This document shows, one piece after another, positions 8,179 to 16,112 of a stretch of 64,000 nucleotides of DNA. Source of the DNA: DATJLY01 sp963773665 (GTDB taxonomy: Bacteria > Pseudomonadota > Alphaproteobacteria > ATCC43930 > CGMCC-115725); assembly GCA_963773665.1 (NCBI GenBank), contig CAVZBZ010000013.1, forward strand, positions 434,001 to 498,000, written 5' to 3'. The notes beneath the pieces were generated by a model, which was given only the letters and a program-made list of their open reading frames with translations, was not told the DNA's origin and made no database searches. The stretch's first letter is position 1, and every line of letters starts with the position of its first letter. A program made the position numbers and the translations under genes.

Positions 8179-9061
8179 GCGCGGCCACGATGCCGATCAG
8201 CATGAGCCAGCCGATCAGCCGGTTCGAGCGGAATTTGCGCAGGCAATCGGCCGGATCGTCAATGTCGACGCGCGCCGCCTGCCAGAACAATTGCGCCGCC
8301 GCGAGTGCCAGCGCCGCGTAAAACGGGACGCCGAGCCCATCTGCGGCGCCCGCAGCGGCCCACAGCGCCACCGCGCCCGCATAGAACAGGAAGAGGTAGG
8401 GCCGCGTGCGCTGGCCCAGGGCGAGCGCCGCCGATTTGACGCCGATGAGCGCGTCGTCCTCCTTGTCCTGGTGCGCGTAGATCGTGTCGTAGCCGAGCGT
8501 CCAGCAGATGCCGCCGAGGTAGAGCAATGCTGCCGGCCACGCCAGATCGTCGCGCACCGCTGCCCAGCCGAGGAGCGCGCCCCAGTTGAAATTGAGGCCG
8601 AGGAAGAATTGCGGCCAATAGGTCACGCGCTTCATGAACGGATATGTCGCGATGAGCGCCAGCACCAGGATGCCGAGCAGGATCGCCGTGCGCGGCAGAC
8701 TGAGCAGCACCGCCGCGCCGATCGCGAGCTCGACCGCCATGAAGAGCGCCGCCTGCGGGACGCTGACTGCGCCGCTCGGAATGGGGCGGGTGCGCGTCCG
8801 CGCGACCTTGGCGTCGAAATCGCGGTCGGCGATGTCGTTCAGGGTGCAGCCGGCGCCGCGCATGGCAATGGCGCCGATGCCGAACAGCACGACGAGGCGC
8901 CAATCGGGCCAGCGATCGGCCGCGAGCGCCACGCCCCACCATCCGGGAAAAAGCAGGAGCCAGGTGCCGATCGGCCGGTCGAGCCGGGCGAGGCGGATAT
9001 AGGGGCGCGCGCCCGCCGGCGCGTAGCGGTCGGCCCAGTCGCCGCTCTTGATGTCGCTCAT
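8165..9061 (-). CDS. ubiA: 4-hydroxybenzoate polyprenyltransferase
   Basis: 298-residue polytopic membrane enzyme that attaches the polyprenyl chain to 4-hydroxybenzoate in ubiquinone synthesis. Both Asp-rich prenyl-diphosphate/Mg sites are present: NDIADRDFDAKVARTRTRP (~80-98) and YDTIYAHQDKEDD (~195-207). About eight hydrophobic helices are visible. The ATG at 9061 has AGGTG upstream; an in-frame GTG three codons earlier is less likely. It sits between ilvE and the methyltransferase on one strand, and its 3' end overlaps the latter. Confidence 0.94.
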   Translation of the reverse strand: MSDIKSGDWADRYAPAGARPYIRLARLDRPIGTWLLLFPGWWGVALAADRWPDWRLVVLFGIGAIAMRGAGCTLNDIADRDFDAKVARTRTRPIPSGAVSVPQAALFMAVELAIGAAVLLSLPRTAILLGILVLALIATYPFMKRVTYWPQFFLGLNFNWGALLGWAAVRDDLAWPAALLYLGGICWTLGYDTIYAHQDKEDDALIGVKSAALALGQRTRPYLFLFYAGAVALWAAAGAADGLGVPFYAALALAAAQLFWQAARVDIDDPADCLRKFRSNRLIGWLMLIGIVAAHVLG

Positions 9062-9086
9062 CGCGCCCACCTCACGGGCGCGGCGC

Positions 9087-9989
9087 TCAGGCGGCGGTCG
9101 CTTCCTCGGCCGCCTTCACGGTCCGGTCGAAATCGTCCATCAGCATCTTGCAGACGCGGCCGGGCGTGAAGCGGTACTGGCCGATCTCGGCGACCGGCGT
9201 CACTTCGGCGGCGGTGCCGGTGACGAACACTTCCTGCGCCTTCGCGAACTCGTCCGGCATGATCGCGCGCTCGATCACTTTGAGCTTTCGGGCGCGCGCC
9301 AGGGCAATGACCGTCTGGCGCGTGATGCCGTCGAGGAAGCAGTCGGGCGTCGGCGTGTGCAGCTCGCCGTCGATGACGAGGAAGATGTTGGCGCCGGTGC
9401 CCTCGGCGACCTGGCCGCGCCAGTCGAGCATGAGCGCGTCGTCGTAGCCTGCCGCTTCGGCGTCGTGCTTGCAGAGGGTGCAGATCATGTAGAGCCCGGA
9501 CGCCTTCGCCTGGGTGGGTGCTGTGTGCGGTGCGGGCCGCGCCCACTTGGCCCAGCACATGCGGATGCCCTTCATCTTGGCGTCGGGCGAGAAATAGGCC
9601 GGCCATTCCCACACCGCGATGGCGACGTGGATCTTGGTCAGTTGCGCCGCCACGCCCATCTGCTCGGCGCCGCGCCACGCGATCGGGCGGACATAGCCGT
9701 CCTTGATCCCTTGCGCGCGCACTACCTCGTTCGACCCGGCTTCGATCTCGGCCCGGCTCCATGGCACCTCGAAGCCCAGGATGCGCCCGGAATCGATGAG
9801 CCGCTGGCTGTGCTCGGCCAGCTTGAAGATGCGGCCGCCATAGACCCTTTCCCCTTCGAAGACGCAGCTTGCATAATGGAGCGCGTGGGTGAGGACGTGG
9901 ACCTCGGCATCGCGCCACGGCACGAGCTTGCCGTCGAACCAGATGAACCCGTCGCGGTCGTCGAAGGGAATGATTGCACCGGTGGACAT
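9087..9989 (-). CDS. ilvE: Branched-chain amino acid aminotransferase
   Basis: 300-residue fold-type IV PLP transaminase for the last step of Leu, Ile and Val synthesis. The opening FDGKLVPWRDAEVHVLTHALHYASCVFEG is the class IV signature region; the probable PLP lysine is Lys162 in APTQAKASGLY, followed by GYDDALMLDW and GQVAEGTGANIF. In many Rhodospirillales ilvE lies divergent from petP-petR, exactly as here, across a 94-base spacer that must hold both promoters. It ends 25 bases before ubiA begins. Confidence 0.95.
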   Translation of the reverse strand: MSTGAIIPFDDRDGFIWFDGKLVPWRDAEVHVLTHALHYASCVFEGERVYGGRIFKLAEHSQRLIDSGRILGFEVPWSRAEIEAGSNEVVRAQGIKDGYVRPIAWRGAEQMGVAAQLTKIHVAIAVWEWPAYFSPDAKMKGIRMCWAKWARPAPHTAPTQAKASGLYMICTLCKHDAEAAGYDDALMLDWRGQVAEGTGANIFLVIDGELHTPTPDCFLDGITRQTVIALARARKLKVIERAIMPDEFAKAQEVFVTGTAAEVTPVAEIGQYRFTPGRVCKMLMDDFDRTVKAAEEATAA

Positions 9990-10083
9990 GTCAGCGTTCC
10001 TCGTGCACTGCCCGACGCTTCATTATGGGGACGGGGGTGGCGCCGGCCCAAGCATTTTCGACCGGCGCGGGAATTAAGTCAAC

Positions 10084-10578
10084 ATGACTGACCTAAAAGC
10101 CGCTTCATCTCACGCAAACCTGCGGGAAGACGAACTACGCCAGGGCATCGAGCTCCTGTATTTCGCGTACCGCGACTTCACCGCCGAGCCGGACGCGATG
10201 CTGGAGCGGTATGGCTTCGGCCGAGCCCATCACCGCGTCATCTATTTCGTCGGCCGCCACCCGCACATGAGCGTGAGCGATCTCCTGACGGTTCTGCGCA
10301 TCACCAAGCAGAGCCTGTCGCGCGTTCTGTCGCAGCTCGTGCGCCAGGGCTTCATTGTGCAGCGGCCCGGGAGCCGCGACCGCCGGCAGCGGCTCCTCGA
10401 GTTGACCCAGAAGGGGGTGGAACTCGAGCGCCAGCTTTCGGAAAACCAGCGCCAGCGCATCGGCAAGGCCTATCGCGACGCGGGCGCCGAGGCGGTCGAG
10501 GGGTTCCGGCGGGTCATGCTCGGCATCATGTCGAGCGAGGCCGACCGCCGCCGCTTCGCGCGGCCCCCCGGGCGTTGA
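10084..10578 (+). CDS. petP: MarR-family regulator, PetP-like
   Basis: 164 residues with a MarR winged-helix core: helix-turn-helix around HHRVIYFVGRHPHMSVSDLLTVLRITKQSLSRVLSQL and the wing QRPGSRDRRQRLLELT. It is followed four bases later by an OmpR-type response regulator, the petP-petR arrangement first described next to the cytochrome bc1 operon of Rhodobacter capsulatus. Here the bc1 operon is about 20 kb away. The first ~20 residues are non-conserved. The symbol is assigned on gene order and domain type; targets are unknown. Confidence 0.83.
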   Translation: MTDLKAASSHANLREDELRQGIELLYFAYRDFTAEPDAMLERYGFGRAHHRVIYFVGRHPHMSVSDLLTVLRITKQSLSRVLSQLVRQGFIVQRPGSRDRRQRLLELTQKGVELERQLSENQRQRIGKAYRDAGAEAVEGFRRVMLGIMSSEADRRRFARPPGR

Positions 10579-10582
10579 TCGG

Positions 10583-11266
10583 ATGGCGCCCGAGCGGCAT
10601 CTTCTGGTGGTCGACGACGATGCGCGCTTGCGCGAGCTGCTGCGCCGCTTCCTGACCGGCGAGGGGTTTCGCGTCACCACTGCGGTCGATGCCGCCGAGG
10701 CGCGCGCCAAGCTCGAGAGCTTCGCCTTCGACCTGCTCGTGGTCGACGTGATGATGCCGGGCGAGGACGGCTATGCCTTGACGCGGAGCCTGCGCCAGTC
10801 GAGCCGGATCCCGATCCTGATGCTGACCGCCATGGCCGAGCCGCAGAACCGCATCGCCGGGCTCGAGCGCGGTGCCGACGATTACGTGGTGAAGCCGTTC
10901 GAGCCGCGCGAGCTGGTGCTGCGCATCCGCAACATCCTGCAGCGCGTGCCGCGCGAGGACCAGGAGGCGGCGCCGGAAGTGCGCTTCGGACCCTTCGTGC
11001 TGGATCTGCGCCGCCGCGAGCTGCGCAAGGGCGCGAACCCGGTGCGCCTCACCGAGGCGGAGCTTGCGCTTCTCTTGGCGCTCGCGCGCACGCCGGGCCG
11101 CGCCATGACGCGTGAGGATCTTTCGCTTGCGGCCGAATTGCAGGGGACGGTGCGCCGCGTTAACGTGCAGATGACGCGCCTCAGGCGCAAGATCGAGACC
11201 GATCCGCGCTTCCCGCGCCATCTCCAGACCGTGCGCGGCACCGGATACGTGCTCACTCCCGATTGA
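10583..11266 (+). CDS. petR: OmpR-family response regulator, PetR-like
   Basis: 227 residues: a receiver domain with the acidic pair DDD at 11-13, phospho-acceptor Asp55 (LLVVDVMMPGEDG), Thr in LMLTAM and Lys in VVKPFEPREL, then an OmpR winged helix (residues ~130-227) ending VNVQMTRLRRKIETDPRFPRHLQTVRGTGY. No sensor kinase is next to it; the partner seems to be the MarR-type PetP, as in other alphaproteobacteria. Ten bases separate its stop from the start of the metallo-beta-lactamase-fold gene, so all three may share one transcript. Confidence 0.88.
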   Translation: MAPERHLLVVDDDARLRELLRRFLTGEGFRVTTAVDAAEARAKLESFAFDLLVVDVMMPGEDGYALTRSLRQSSRIPILMLTAMAEPQNRIAGLERGADDYVVKPFEPRELVLRIRNILQRVPREDQEAAPEVRFGPFVLDLRRRELRKGANPVRLTEAELALLLALARTPGRAMTREDLSLAAELQGTVRRVNVQMTRLRRKIETDPRFPRHLQTVRGTGYVLTPD

Positions 11267-11276
11267 GGAGGCGCCG

Positions 11277-12011
11277 ATGCGGCTCACCTTCATCGGCAGC
11301 GGCGATGCGTTCGGCAGCGGCGGCCGCTTCAACACCTGCTTCCTCCTCGAGGGCGATGCCTGCCGCATCCTGATCGATTGCGGCGCGACCTCGCTCGTCG
11401 CGCTGAAGCGCGCAGGCGTCGATCCCAACACGGTGGACGGCGTCGTGCTGAGCCATCTGCATGGCGACCATTTCGGCGGCCTGCCGTTCTTCGTGCTCGA
11501 TGCCCATCACATGAGCAGGCGGATGCGGCCGTTCCTCATCGTCGGGCCGCCCGGCACCGGGCTTCGCCTCGCTGCGGCGCAGGAGGCGCTGTTCCCCGGC
11601 TCGTCGGCGACGCAGCTGCGCTTTCCGCTCGAGCTTCGCGAAATCGAGGCGGGCGCGTGCGCCTCATAACCCGGCTTCGCGGTCACGCCTTTCCCGGCCG
11701 AGCATTCCGCCGGCGCGCCCTGCTATTCGCTGCGGGTCGAGGTGGACGGCAGGGTCGTGACCTATTCCGGCGACACCGGCTGGACCGATGCTCTCCTCGC
11801 GGCCGCGCGCGATGCCGATCTTTTCATCTGCGAATGCTCGAGCCACGAGCGGCGGCTCACGGGGCACCTTTCCTACGCCGAGCTTGCGCCCCGTCTCGCC
11901 GCCTCGGGTGCGCGGCGCGTCATCCTCACGCACCTCAATCCCGACATGCTGGAGCGGCTCGGCGCATTGGCGCACGAGACCGCCCACGACGGGCTTACGG
12001 TGACGTTGTAA
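11277..12011 (+). pseudogene. MBL-fold metallo-hydrolase interrupted by an in-frame TAA
   Basis: The first 130 codons encode the metallo-beta-lactamase fold with the metal motif LSHLHGDHFGG (~62-72). A TAA at 11667-11669 then interrupts the frame. Translation in the same frame continues without another break as PGFAVTPFPAEHSAGAPCYS, the later metal ligand region VVTYSGDTGWTD, ADLFICECSSH and RVILTHLNPDML, which complete a normal ~245-residue RNase Z-like or phosphodiesterase-like hydrolase. GGAG lies before the ATG. A single substitution, sequencing error, or true nonsense mutation would all look like this. Follows petR closely and ends convergent to the phasin gene. Confidence 0.75.
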
Positions 12012-12015
12012 TCGC

Positions 12016-12047
12016 GCCCTCTCCCCCCGCAAGCGGGCGAAGAGGGC
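12016..12047. terminator. Palindromic hairpin between convergent genes, likely bidirectional terminator
   Basis: Outer arms GCCCTCT (12016-12022) and AGAGGGC (12041-12047) flank inner arms CCCGC (12026-12030) and GCGGG (12033-12037). It lies four bases after the MBL-fold gene and before the end of the phasin gene. There is no long T tract on either strand. The sequence also resembles the REP-like palindromes scattered in alphaproteobacterial genomes, so it may be one copy of a dispersed repeat. Confidence 0.6.
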
Positions 12048-12060
12048 AATAACATTCGAC

Positions 12061-12496
12061 CTAGCGTTGCGCGCGGGTCTTGGCCTGCTCGCGCAGCTCG
12101 TCGAAGCTCTCGCTGAAGCGCTTGGTGATGACGTTCGAACGCCTCGGCGTTCGCCTTGGTCACGAGCTCGGTGAGTTCGCGGCAATTGGCGAGGCTCTTC
12201 TCGAACACCTGCTTTGCAAGCTCGGCGTTCTTGGCCATGCGATCCTCGGGCGCGCTCGGCTGGACGAGCTCCTTGAGCGCCGCCGAAGCGCCTTCGAACG
12301 CCTCGCGTGCGATCTCGACCTGCCGCCGGGTGACCGCCTGCACGCCCTCGACCGCGAGCTGGTTCGCCTGGGTGATGGCCTCGAGGTTCTTGCGCTGCGT
12401 CGCCATCATCGACTCCGCGTCGATGGCGGGAAAATTGAAGCCGGCAAATGCCTTGCCGACATCCATATCGAAAAACGCATTCTTGCCGTTGATCAT
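12061..12496 (-). pseudogene. Phasin family protein, with a one-base frameshift near the C-terminus
   Basis: The protein starts MINGKNAFFDMDVGKAF (AGAGGA ten bases upstream) and is a long amphipathic helix with TQRKNLEAITQANQLAVEGVQAV and LANCRELTELVTKANAEAF, typical of alphaproteobacterial phasins that coat polyhydroxyalkanoate granules. After EAF one extra base near 12136 throws the frame; removing it restores NVITKRFSESFDELREQAK and a TAG stop at 12061-12063, the usual phasin ending. As written, the frame would instead run on past the hairpin. Probably intact in the organism. No PHA synthase is in the window. Confidence 0.78.
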
Positions 12497-12551
12497 GAGC
12501 GGGCAGTCCTCTGCAAAGGGGGAAGGGGTCATGCTGCACTGCACAATGCCG

Positions 12552-12580
12552 AATATGGCGGCATTTACCGAGCCAGTCAA
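12552..12580 (-). promoter_or_regulatory. Sigma70-type promoter of the phasin gene
   Basis: On the minus strand TTGACT (12580-12575) and CATATT (12557-12552) are separated by exactly 17 bases, a good match to the alphaproteobacterial housekeeping promoter. The predicted start is near 12545, giving a leader of about 50 bases before the phasin ATG at 12496. Confidence 0.6.
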
Positions 12581-12596
12581 GCCGCTAGCTTAAATT

Positions 12597-12611
12597 TTTT
12601 GCATTGCAAAA
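12597..12611. promoter_or_regulatory. Perfect TGCA-type palindrome upstream of phasin, candidate PhaR operator
   Basis: TTTTGCA-T-TGCAAAA is a perfect 7+7 palindrome 17 bases upstream of the phasin -35 box. PhaR (AniA) repressors of PHA metabolism are known to bind TGC/GCA-containing palindromes near phasin promoters. The link to PhaR is inferred from this motif and the neighbouring gene; the site also overlaps the region just after the tetR stop codon. Confidence 0.45.
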
Positions 12612-12616
12612 TAAAG

Positions 12617-13237
12617 TCACGCGGCGCTGGCGGCTTGCCTCCCCCGGCCCGGCAGAAAGCGGCAGAGTTGCTCGCCCTGGCGCAACCCGCGGTCGAGCGC
12701 CGCCATGGTGCGGCCCAGATCCTCGCTGTCGTCGCCGAGAAAGACGCGCAGGACGGACAGGTAAAGCGCCGTCGTGAGATGGACGACGAGCCGCCCGGCG
12801 CAGCCGCCGGTCGAAATGCCGGCGCCTTCGAGCATCCAGCGCATCGACCGTTCGACACCGGCGATCCCGAAGATCGCGGCCGGGTGACCGACGCTGTCGC
12901 GCAGGATGGCGCGGACCGCGACCCGGTGCGGCTTCAGCGCCTCGAACCGGCGCATCAACAGGTCGAACAGGCGCTCGCGCGCGCTGTCGCCGGACTGGCG
13001 CCCGATCCCGGCCAGCGCCGTCTGGTCGATCCGGCGCTGAAAGGCCCGCAGGATCGCCCCCTTGCCGCGGTGAAGCGTGTAGGCCTCAGCCAGGCTCAGG
13101 CCCGCTTCGGCGGCGATCTCGGCAAGCCCGGTTCGGCGCCAGCCCTGGCGCTCGGCCAGCGCGAGCGCCGCATCGATCAGGCGATCCTCCGGCGTGCCGT
13201 GCTGCCGCGCCCGTTTCGGCGCCTTCGCCCTCGCCAT
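12617..13237 (-). CDS. TetR-family transcriptional regulator
   Basis: 206 residues. The N-terminal helix-turn-helix is visible in PEDRLIDAALALAERQGWRRTGLAEIAAEAGLSLAEAYTLHRGKGAIL; the rest is helical ligand-domain sequence ending AALDRGLRQGEQL and a basic tail. The ATG at 13237 has GAGAGG six bases before it; the GTG two codons upstream is too close to that site. It lies between proC and the phasin gene on the same strand, a recurrent Rhodospirillales order. The COQ9 family has a TetR-like fold, and with ubiK nearby that is a weaker alternative. Target unknown. Confidence 0.75.
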   Translation of the reverse strand: MARAKAPKRARQHGTPEDRLIDAALALAERQGWRRTGLAEIAAEAGLSLAEAYTLHRGKGAILRAFQRRIDQTALAGIGRQSGDSARERLFDLLMRRFEALKPHRVAVRAILRDSVGHPAAIFGIAGVERSMRWMLEGAGISTGGCAGRLVVHLTTALYLSVLRVFLGDDSEDLGRTMAALDRGLRQGEQLCRFLPGRGRQAASAA

Positions 13238-13291
13238 AGGCACCTCTCCGTCCGTAAACTTTGCTTAACGGAAAATATGAGAGGGGCGGGC

Positions 13292-14110
13292 TCAGTCCGC
13301 AAGTTCGCGCGAGCGGCGCGTGGCGGCCGCGACCGCCTTTTTCATCAACGGCTCGAGCCCGTCCTTGGCCATCAGCACATCGAGCGCTGCGCGCGTGGTG
13401 CCGCCGGGGCTCGTCACCGCCTCGCGCAATTGCTTGGCGCTTTCCGGCGCCCGGCGCGCCAACTCGCCCGCCCCGGACACGGTCGCGCGCGCGAGCTGCA
13501 TCGCCAGATCGACCGGCAGCCCGGCCTCGACACCGGCCGCGGCCAGGCACTCGATCAGCAGGAAGACATAAGCCGGGCCACTGCCCGAGACCGCCGTCAC
13601 CGCGTTGACCAGGCTCTCGTCCTCGACCCAGGCGATTTCGCCGACCGCTTCCAGCAGTTTGCCGCACAGCGCCCGCGCGGCGGGATCGGCGGCTTCGTTG
13701 GCGCACAGCACGGCGATGCCGCGGCCGATCGCGGCGGGCGTGTTGGGCATCGCCCGCACGATCGCGGCCGCAGGCCCAAGCTGGCGCGCGAAATAGGCGA
13801 TGGTCTTGCCGGCGGCGATCGACAGAAACGGCGCCGCGCCGGCAAAGCGCCGGTAGTGCGGCGCCACATCGTCGAGCGATTGCGGCTTCACCGCGAACAC
13901 GATCGCCGCCGGCGCGAGATCGGCGGCGATCCGCGCCGGATCCGCATGGACCGCGACCTCGGCGGCGCGCAGGGCTGCCGGCATCGCCGGCTCGATCACG
14001 ACATAGTTTCGCGCGATGCCGCGCTCGCGCCAGCCGGTGAGGAGAGCCCCGCCCATCTTGCCGCAGCCGACGAGCAGGATCGGTCGGTCGAGCGCTTCCC
14101 CCGCGCTCAC
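13292..14110 (-). CDS. proC: Pyrroline-5-carboxylate reductase
   Basis: 272 residues; catalyses the NAD(P)H-dependent last step of proline synthesis in the cytoplasm. The Rossmann motif ILLVGCGKMGGALLTGW (~10-26), VFAVKPQSL, the active-site region AIVRAMPNTPAAIGRG and the C-terminal signature AVTAVSGSGPAYVFLLIE with TSPGGTTRAALDVL are all present. The start is GTG at 14110, overlapping the TGA of the ybjN-type gene as GTGA, which implies translational coupling. Confidence 0.94.
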   Translation of the reverse strand: MSAGEALDRPILLVGCGKMGGALLTGWRERGIARNYVVIEPAMPAALRAAEVAVHADPARIAADLAPAAIVFAVKPQSLDDVAPHYRRFAGAAPFLSIAAGKTIAYFARQLGPAAAIVRAMPNTPAAIGRGIAVLCANEAADPAARALCGKLLEAVGEIAWVEDESLVNAVTAVSGSGPAYVFLLIECLAAAGVEAGLPVDLAMQLARATVSGAGELARRAPESAKQLREAVTSPGGTTRAALDVLMAKDGLEPLMKKAVAAATRRSRELAD

Positions 14111-14610
14111 GCCTCGCCGACCGGGTCGATCATCGCCGAGGCGATCGCCTCTTCTGCGTTCTTGCCGCCCCAGACGACGAACTGGAAAGCCGGATAGAAG
14201 CGCTCGCACTCGGTCACCGAGATTTCGACCAGATCCTCGATCTGCTCGACGCTCGCGCCCGGCGCGCCGCGCAGCAGCACGCCGTGGCGGAAGGACGGCG
14301 ACTGATCGTCCGGCGCCAGATCGAAATGGCCGAGCCACATCCGCTCGTTGACCGTCGCCAGGAGTTCGTAAACCGGACCGCGCCGGCCGCGCGGCACCTT
14401 CATCTCGAAGCCGCACGAGAAATGCAGCGCGCTCATCTCGCGCTGCCACAAAAACAACAGGCGATAGTCGCACCAGCGGCCCGGAATCTCGACATGCAGC
14501 TCCTCGTCGCTCGACCGGTCGTGGCGCCACTCGTTGGCGAGCACGATCTCCTCGACAAGATCGATCGGGTTCGAAGCCTGGTGGGTGGTTTCGAGCGCCG
14601 GAGAGGGCAT
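14107..14610 (-). CDS. YbjN domain-containing protein
   Basis: 167 residues. The order VEIPGRWCDYRLLFLWQREMSALHFSCGFEMKVP and WLGHFDLAPDD...FRHGVLLRG is that of the alphaproteobacterial YbjN family, which has a fold related to type III secretion chaperones and no settled function. An AAGGAG site lies seven bases before the ATG at 14610. It is coupled by a GTGA overlap to proC and follows ubiK, so the three genes likely form one unit. Confidence 0.85.
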   Translation of the reverse strand: MPSPALETTHQASNPIDLVEEIVLANEWRHDRSSDEELHVEIPGRWCDYRLLFLWQREMSALHFSCGFEMKVPRGRRGPVYELLATVNERMWLGHFDLAPDDQSPSFRHGVLLRGAPGASVEQIEDLVEISVTECERFYPAFQFVVWGGKNAEEAIASAMIDPVGEA

Positions 14611-14722
14611 CAAGGGCTCCTTCCGTCAATCACATTGGCGACCGATTACTAGTAGAGCGCACGCCGGGTCACCACTATACCTACGCAAATTGCCAGAGGC
14701 TCGCCGGGTACGCAAGGGCGAT

Positions 14723-15022
14723 TTAATCACGCGCGTCGCCCGGCAGCAGGGTGGGCAGGGGGCCGCGCGCCTCGATCGCGGCAATCCGCGCCTCGAGCTC
14801 GGCGATCCGCACCTCGAGCTGCTCCTGGGCAAGGCGGGCCTTGGCCGCCATCCCCTGGACCGCGTCGAATTCCTCGCGCCGCACCAGGTTCATGCGTTGC
14901 AGCACGCGCTCGAGCTGCTCCTTGAGCCGCGTTTCGACCTCGTCGCGGATGCCGGTCAAGGTGCCGAGCGCGCCGCCCGCGACGCGCGCCAGATCATCGA
15001 AGAGCCGCTTCTCGGGTTCCAT
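14723..15022 (-). CDS. ubiK: Accessory factor UbiK family protein (BMFP / YqiC)
   Basis: 99 residues with a long C-terminal coiled coil: EEFDAVQGMAAKARLAQEQ then repeated LEARIAALEAR-type heptads. The N-terminal FDDLARVAGGALGTLTGIRDEVE and the central LERVLQRMNLVRREEFDAV are hallmarks of the UbiK/YqiC membrane-fusogenic family, which aids aerobic ubiquinone assembly in proteobacteria. The ATG at 15022 has AAAAGG seven bases upstream; the ATG two codons earlier (15028) is also possible. 112 bases separate it from the ybjN-type gene. Confidence 0.85.
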   Translation of the reverse strand: MEPEKRLFDDLARVAGGALGTLTGIRDEVETRLKEQLERVLQRMNLVRREEFDAVQGMAAKARLAQEQLEVRIAELEARIAAIEARGPLPTLLPGDARD

Positions 15023-15108
15023 GGCCATCCTTTTCAACCCCACCGCATTCGGGACGTCGCCATCATAGCGAAGGCGCGCGCCGGGGCATAATCGGCTATA
15101 AGGCGGCG

Positions 15109-16095
15109 ATGATCGTGATTACCGGCGGCGCCGGGTTCATCGGCTCCAATCTCGCGGCGGCGCTGGAGGAGCGCGGCGCGGGCGACCTCGTCGTGTGCGA
15201 CCGGTTGGGCAGCGACGAGAAATGGCGCAACCTGCAGAAGCGCGAGCTCGCCGCGATCGTCCCGCCCGAGGCGCTATTCGACCTGCTCGAGAAGCGCAAG
15301 CGCGAGATCGAGGCCGTGTTCCACCTGGGCGCGGTCTCCTCGACCACCGAGACCGACGCCGATCTCGTCGTCGCGTCGAATTTCTCGCTGTCGCTGGCGC
15401 TCTGGGACTGGTGCGCGGCGACCGAGACGCGGCTCCTTTATGCGTCGTCGGCCGCCACATATGGCGATGGCGCCGCCGGGTTCGACGATGACGCCGATCC
15501 CGCTGCGCTGGCGCGGCTCAGGCCGTTGAATGCCTATGGCTGGTCGAAGCATCTGTTCGACCGCCGCGTCGCGCGCCTCGTCGCCAAGAATGCTGCGCGG
15601 CCGCCGCAATGGGCGGGGTTCAAGTTCTTCAACGTCTATGGCCCGAACGAATACCACAAGGGCGTGATGAAGAGCGTCGCGGCGCAGATCTATCCGCGTG
15701 CCGCCGAGGGCAAGCCCTGCCGCCTCTTCCGCTCCTACCGGCCCGATTACGTCGATGGCGGGCAGCTCCGCGATTTCGTCCATGTCGGCGATTGCGTCGC
15801 GATGCTGCTGTTCCTCTACGACCATCCCGAGGCCTCCGGTCTCTTCAATGCCGGGAGCGGCAAGGCGCGCAGCTTTGCCGATCTCGGCGCGGCCGTTTAC
15901 CGCGCGCTCGGCCGCGAGCCGCTCGTAGAATTCATCGACATGCCGCCCGAACTCCGCCCGCGCTACCAGTACCGCACAGAGGCGCGGATGGACCGGCTGC
16001 GGCGCCTGGGTTACGACCGCGCGCCCCTGTCGCTCGAAGACGGCGTGCGCGACTACGTCCAGAACTATCTCGCCGCGGCCGATCCCTATCGCTGA
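15109..16095 (+). CDS. rfaD: ADP-L-glycero-D-manno-heptose 6-epimerase
   Basis: 328-residue extended short-chain dehydrogenase that epimerises ADP-heptose for the LPS inner core. NADP-binding motif GGAGFIGSNLAAAL at 6-19, EAVFHLGAVSSTTETD, the catalytic Tyr-x3-Lys in NAYGWSKHLFDRR, and FFNVYGPNEYHKGVMKSVAAQ are diagnostic for RfaD/HldD. It is divergent from ubiK and starts an overlapping or closely spaced set with lgt, midA and pgeF. Confidence 0.94.
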   Translation: MIVITGGAGFIGSNLAAALEERGAGDLVVCDRLGSDEKWRNLQKRELAAIVPPEALFDLLEKRKREIEAVFHLGAVSSTTETDADLVVASNFSLSLALWDWCAATETRLLYASSAATYGDGAAGFDDDADPAALARLRPLNAYGWSKHLFDRRVARLVAKNAARPPQWAGFKFFNVYGPNEYHKGVMKSVAAQIYPRAAEGKPCRLFRSYRPDYVDGGQLRDFVHVGDCVAMLLFLYDHPEASGLFNAGSGKARSFADLGAAVYRALGREPLVEFIDMPPELRPRYQYRTEARMDRLRRLGYDRAPLSLEDGVRDYVQNYLAAADPYR

Positions 16096-16112
16096 AATTT
16101 TCCCGGTTTTCG

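Noticed and set aside
11378..12052. Uninterrupted 224-codon frame across the MBL-fold locus
   Set aside because: It lacks any MBL motif; the true family sequence is in another frame on both sides of the TAA. It is a shadow frame that happens to be open.
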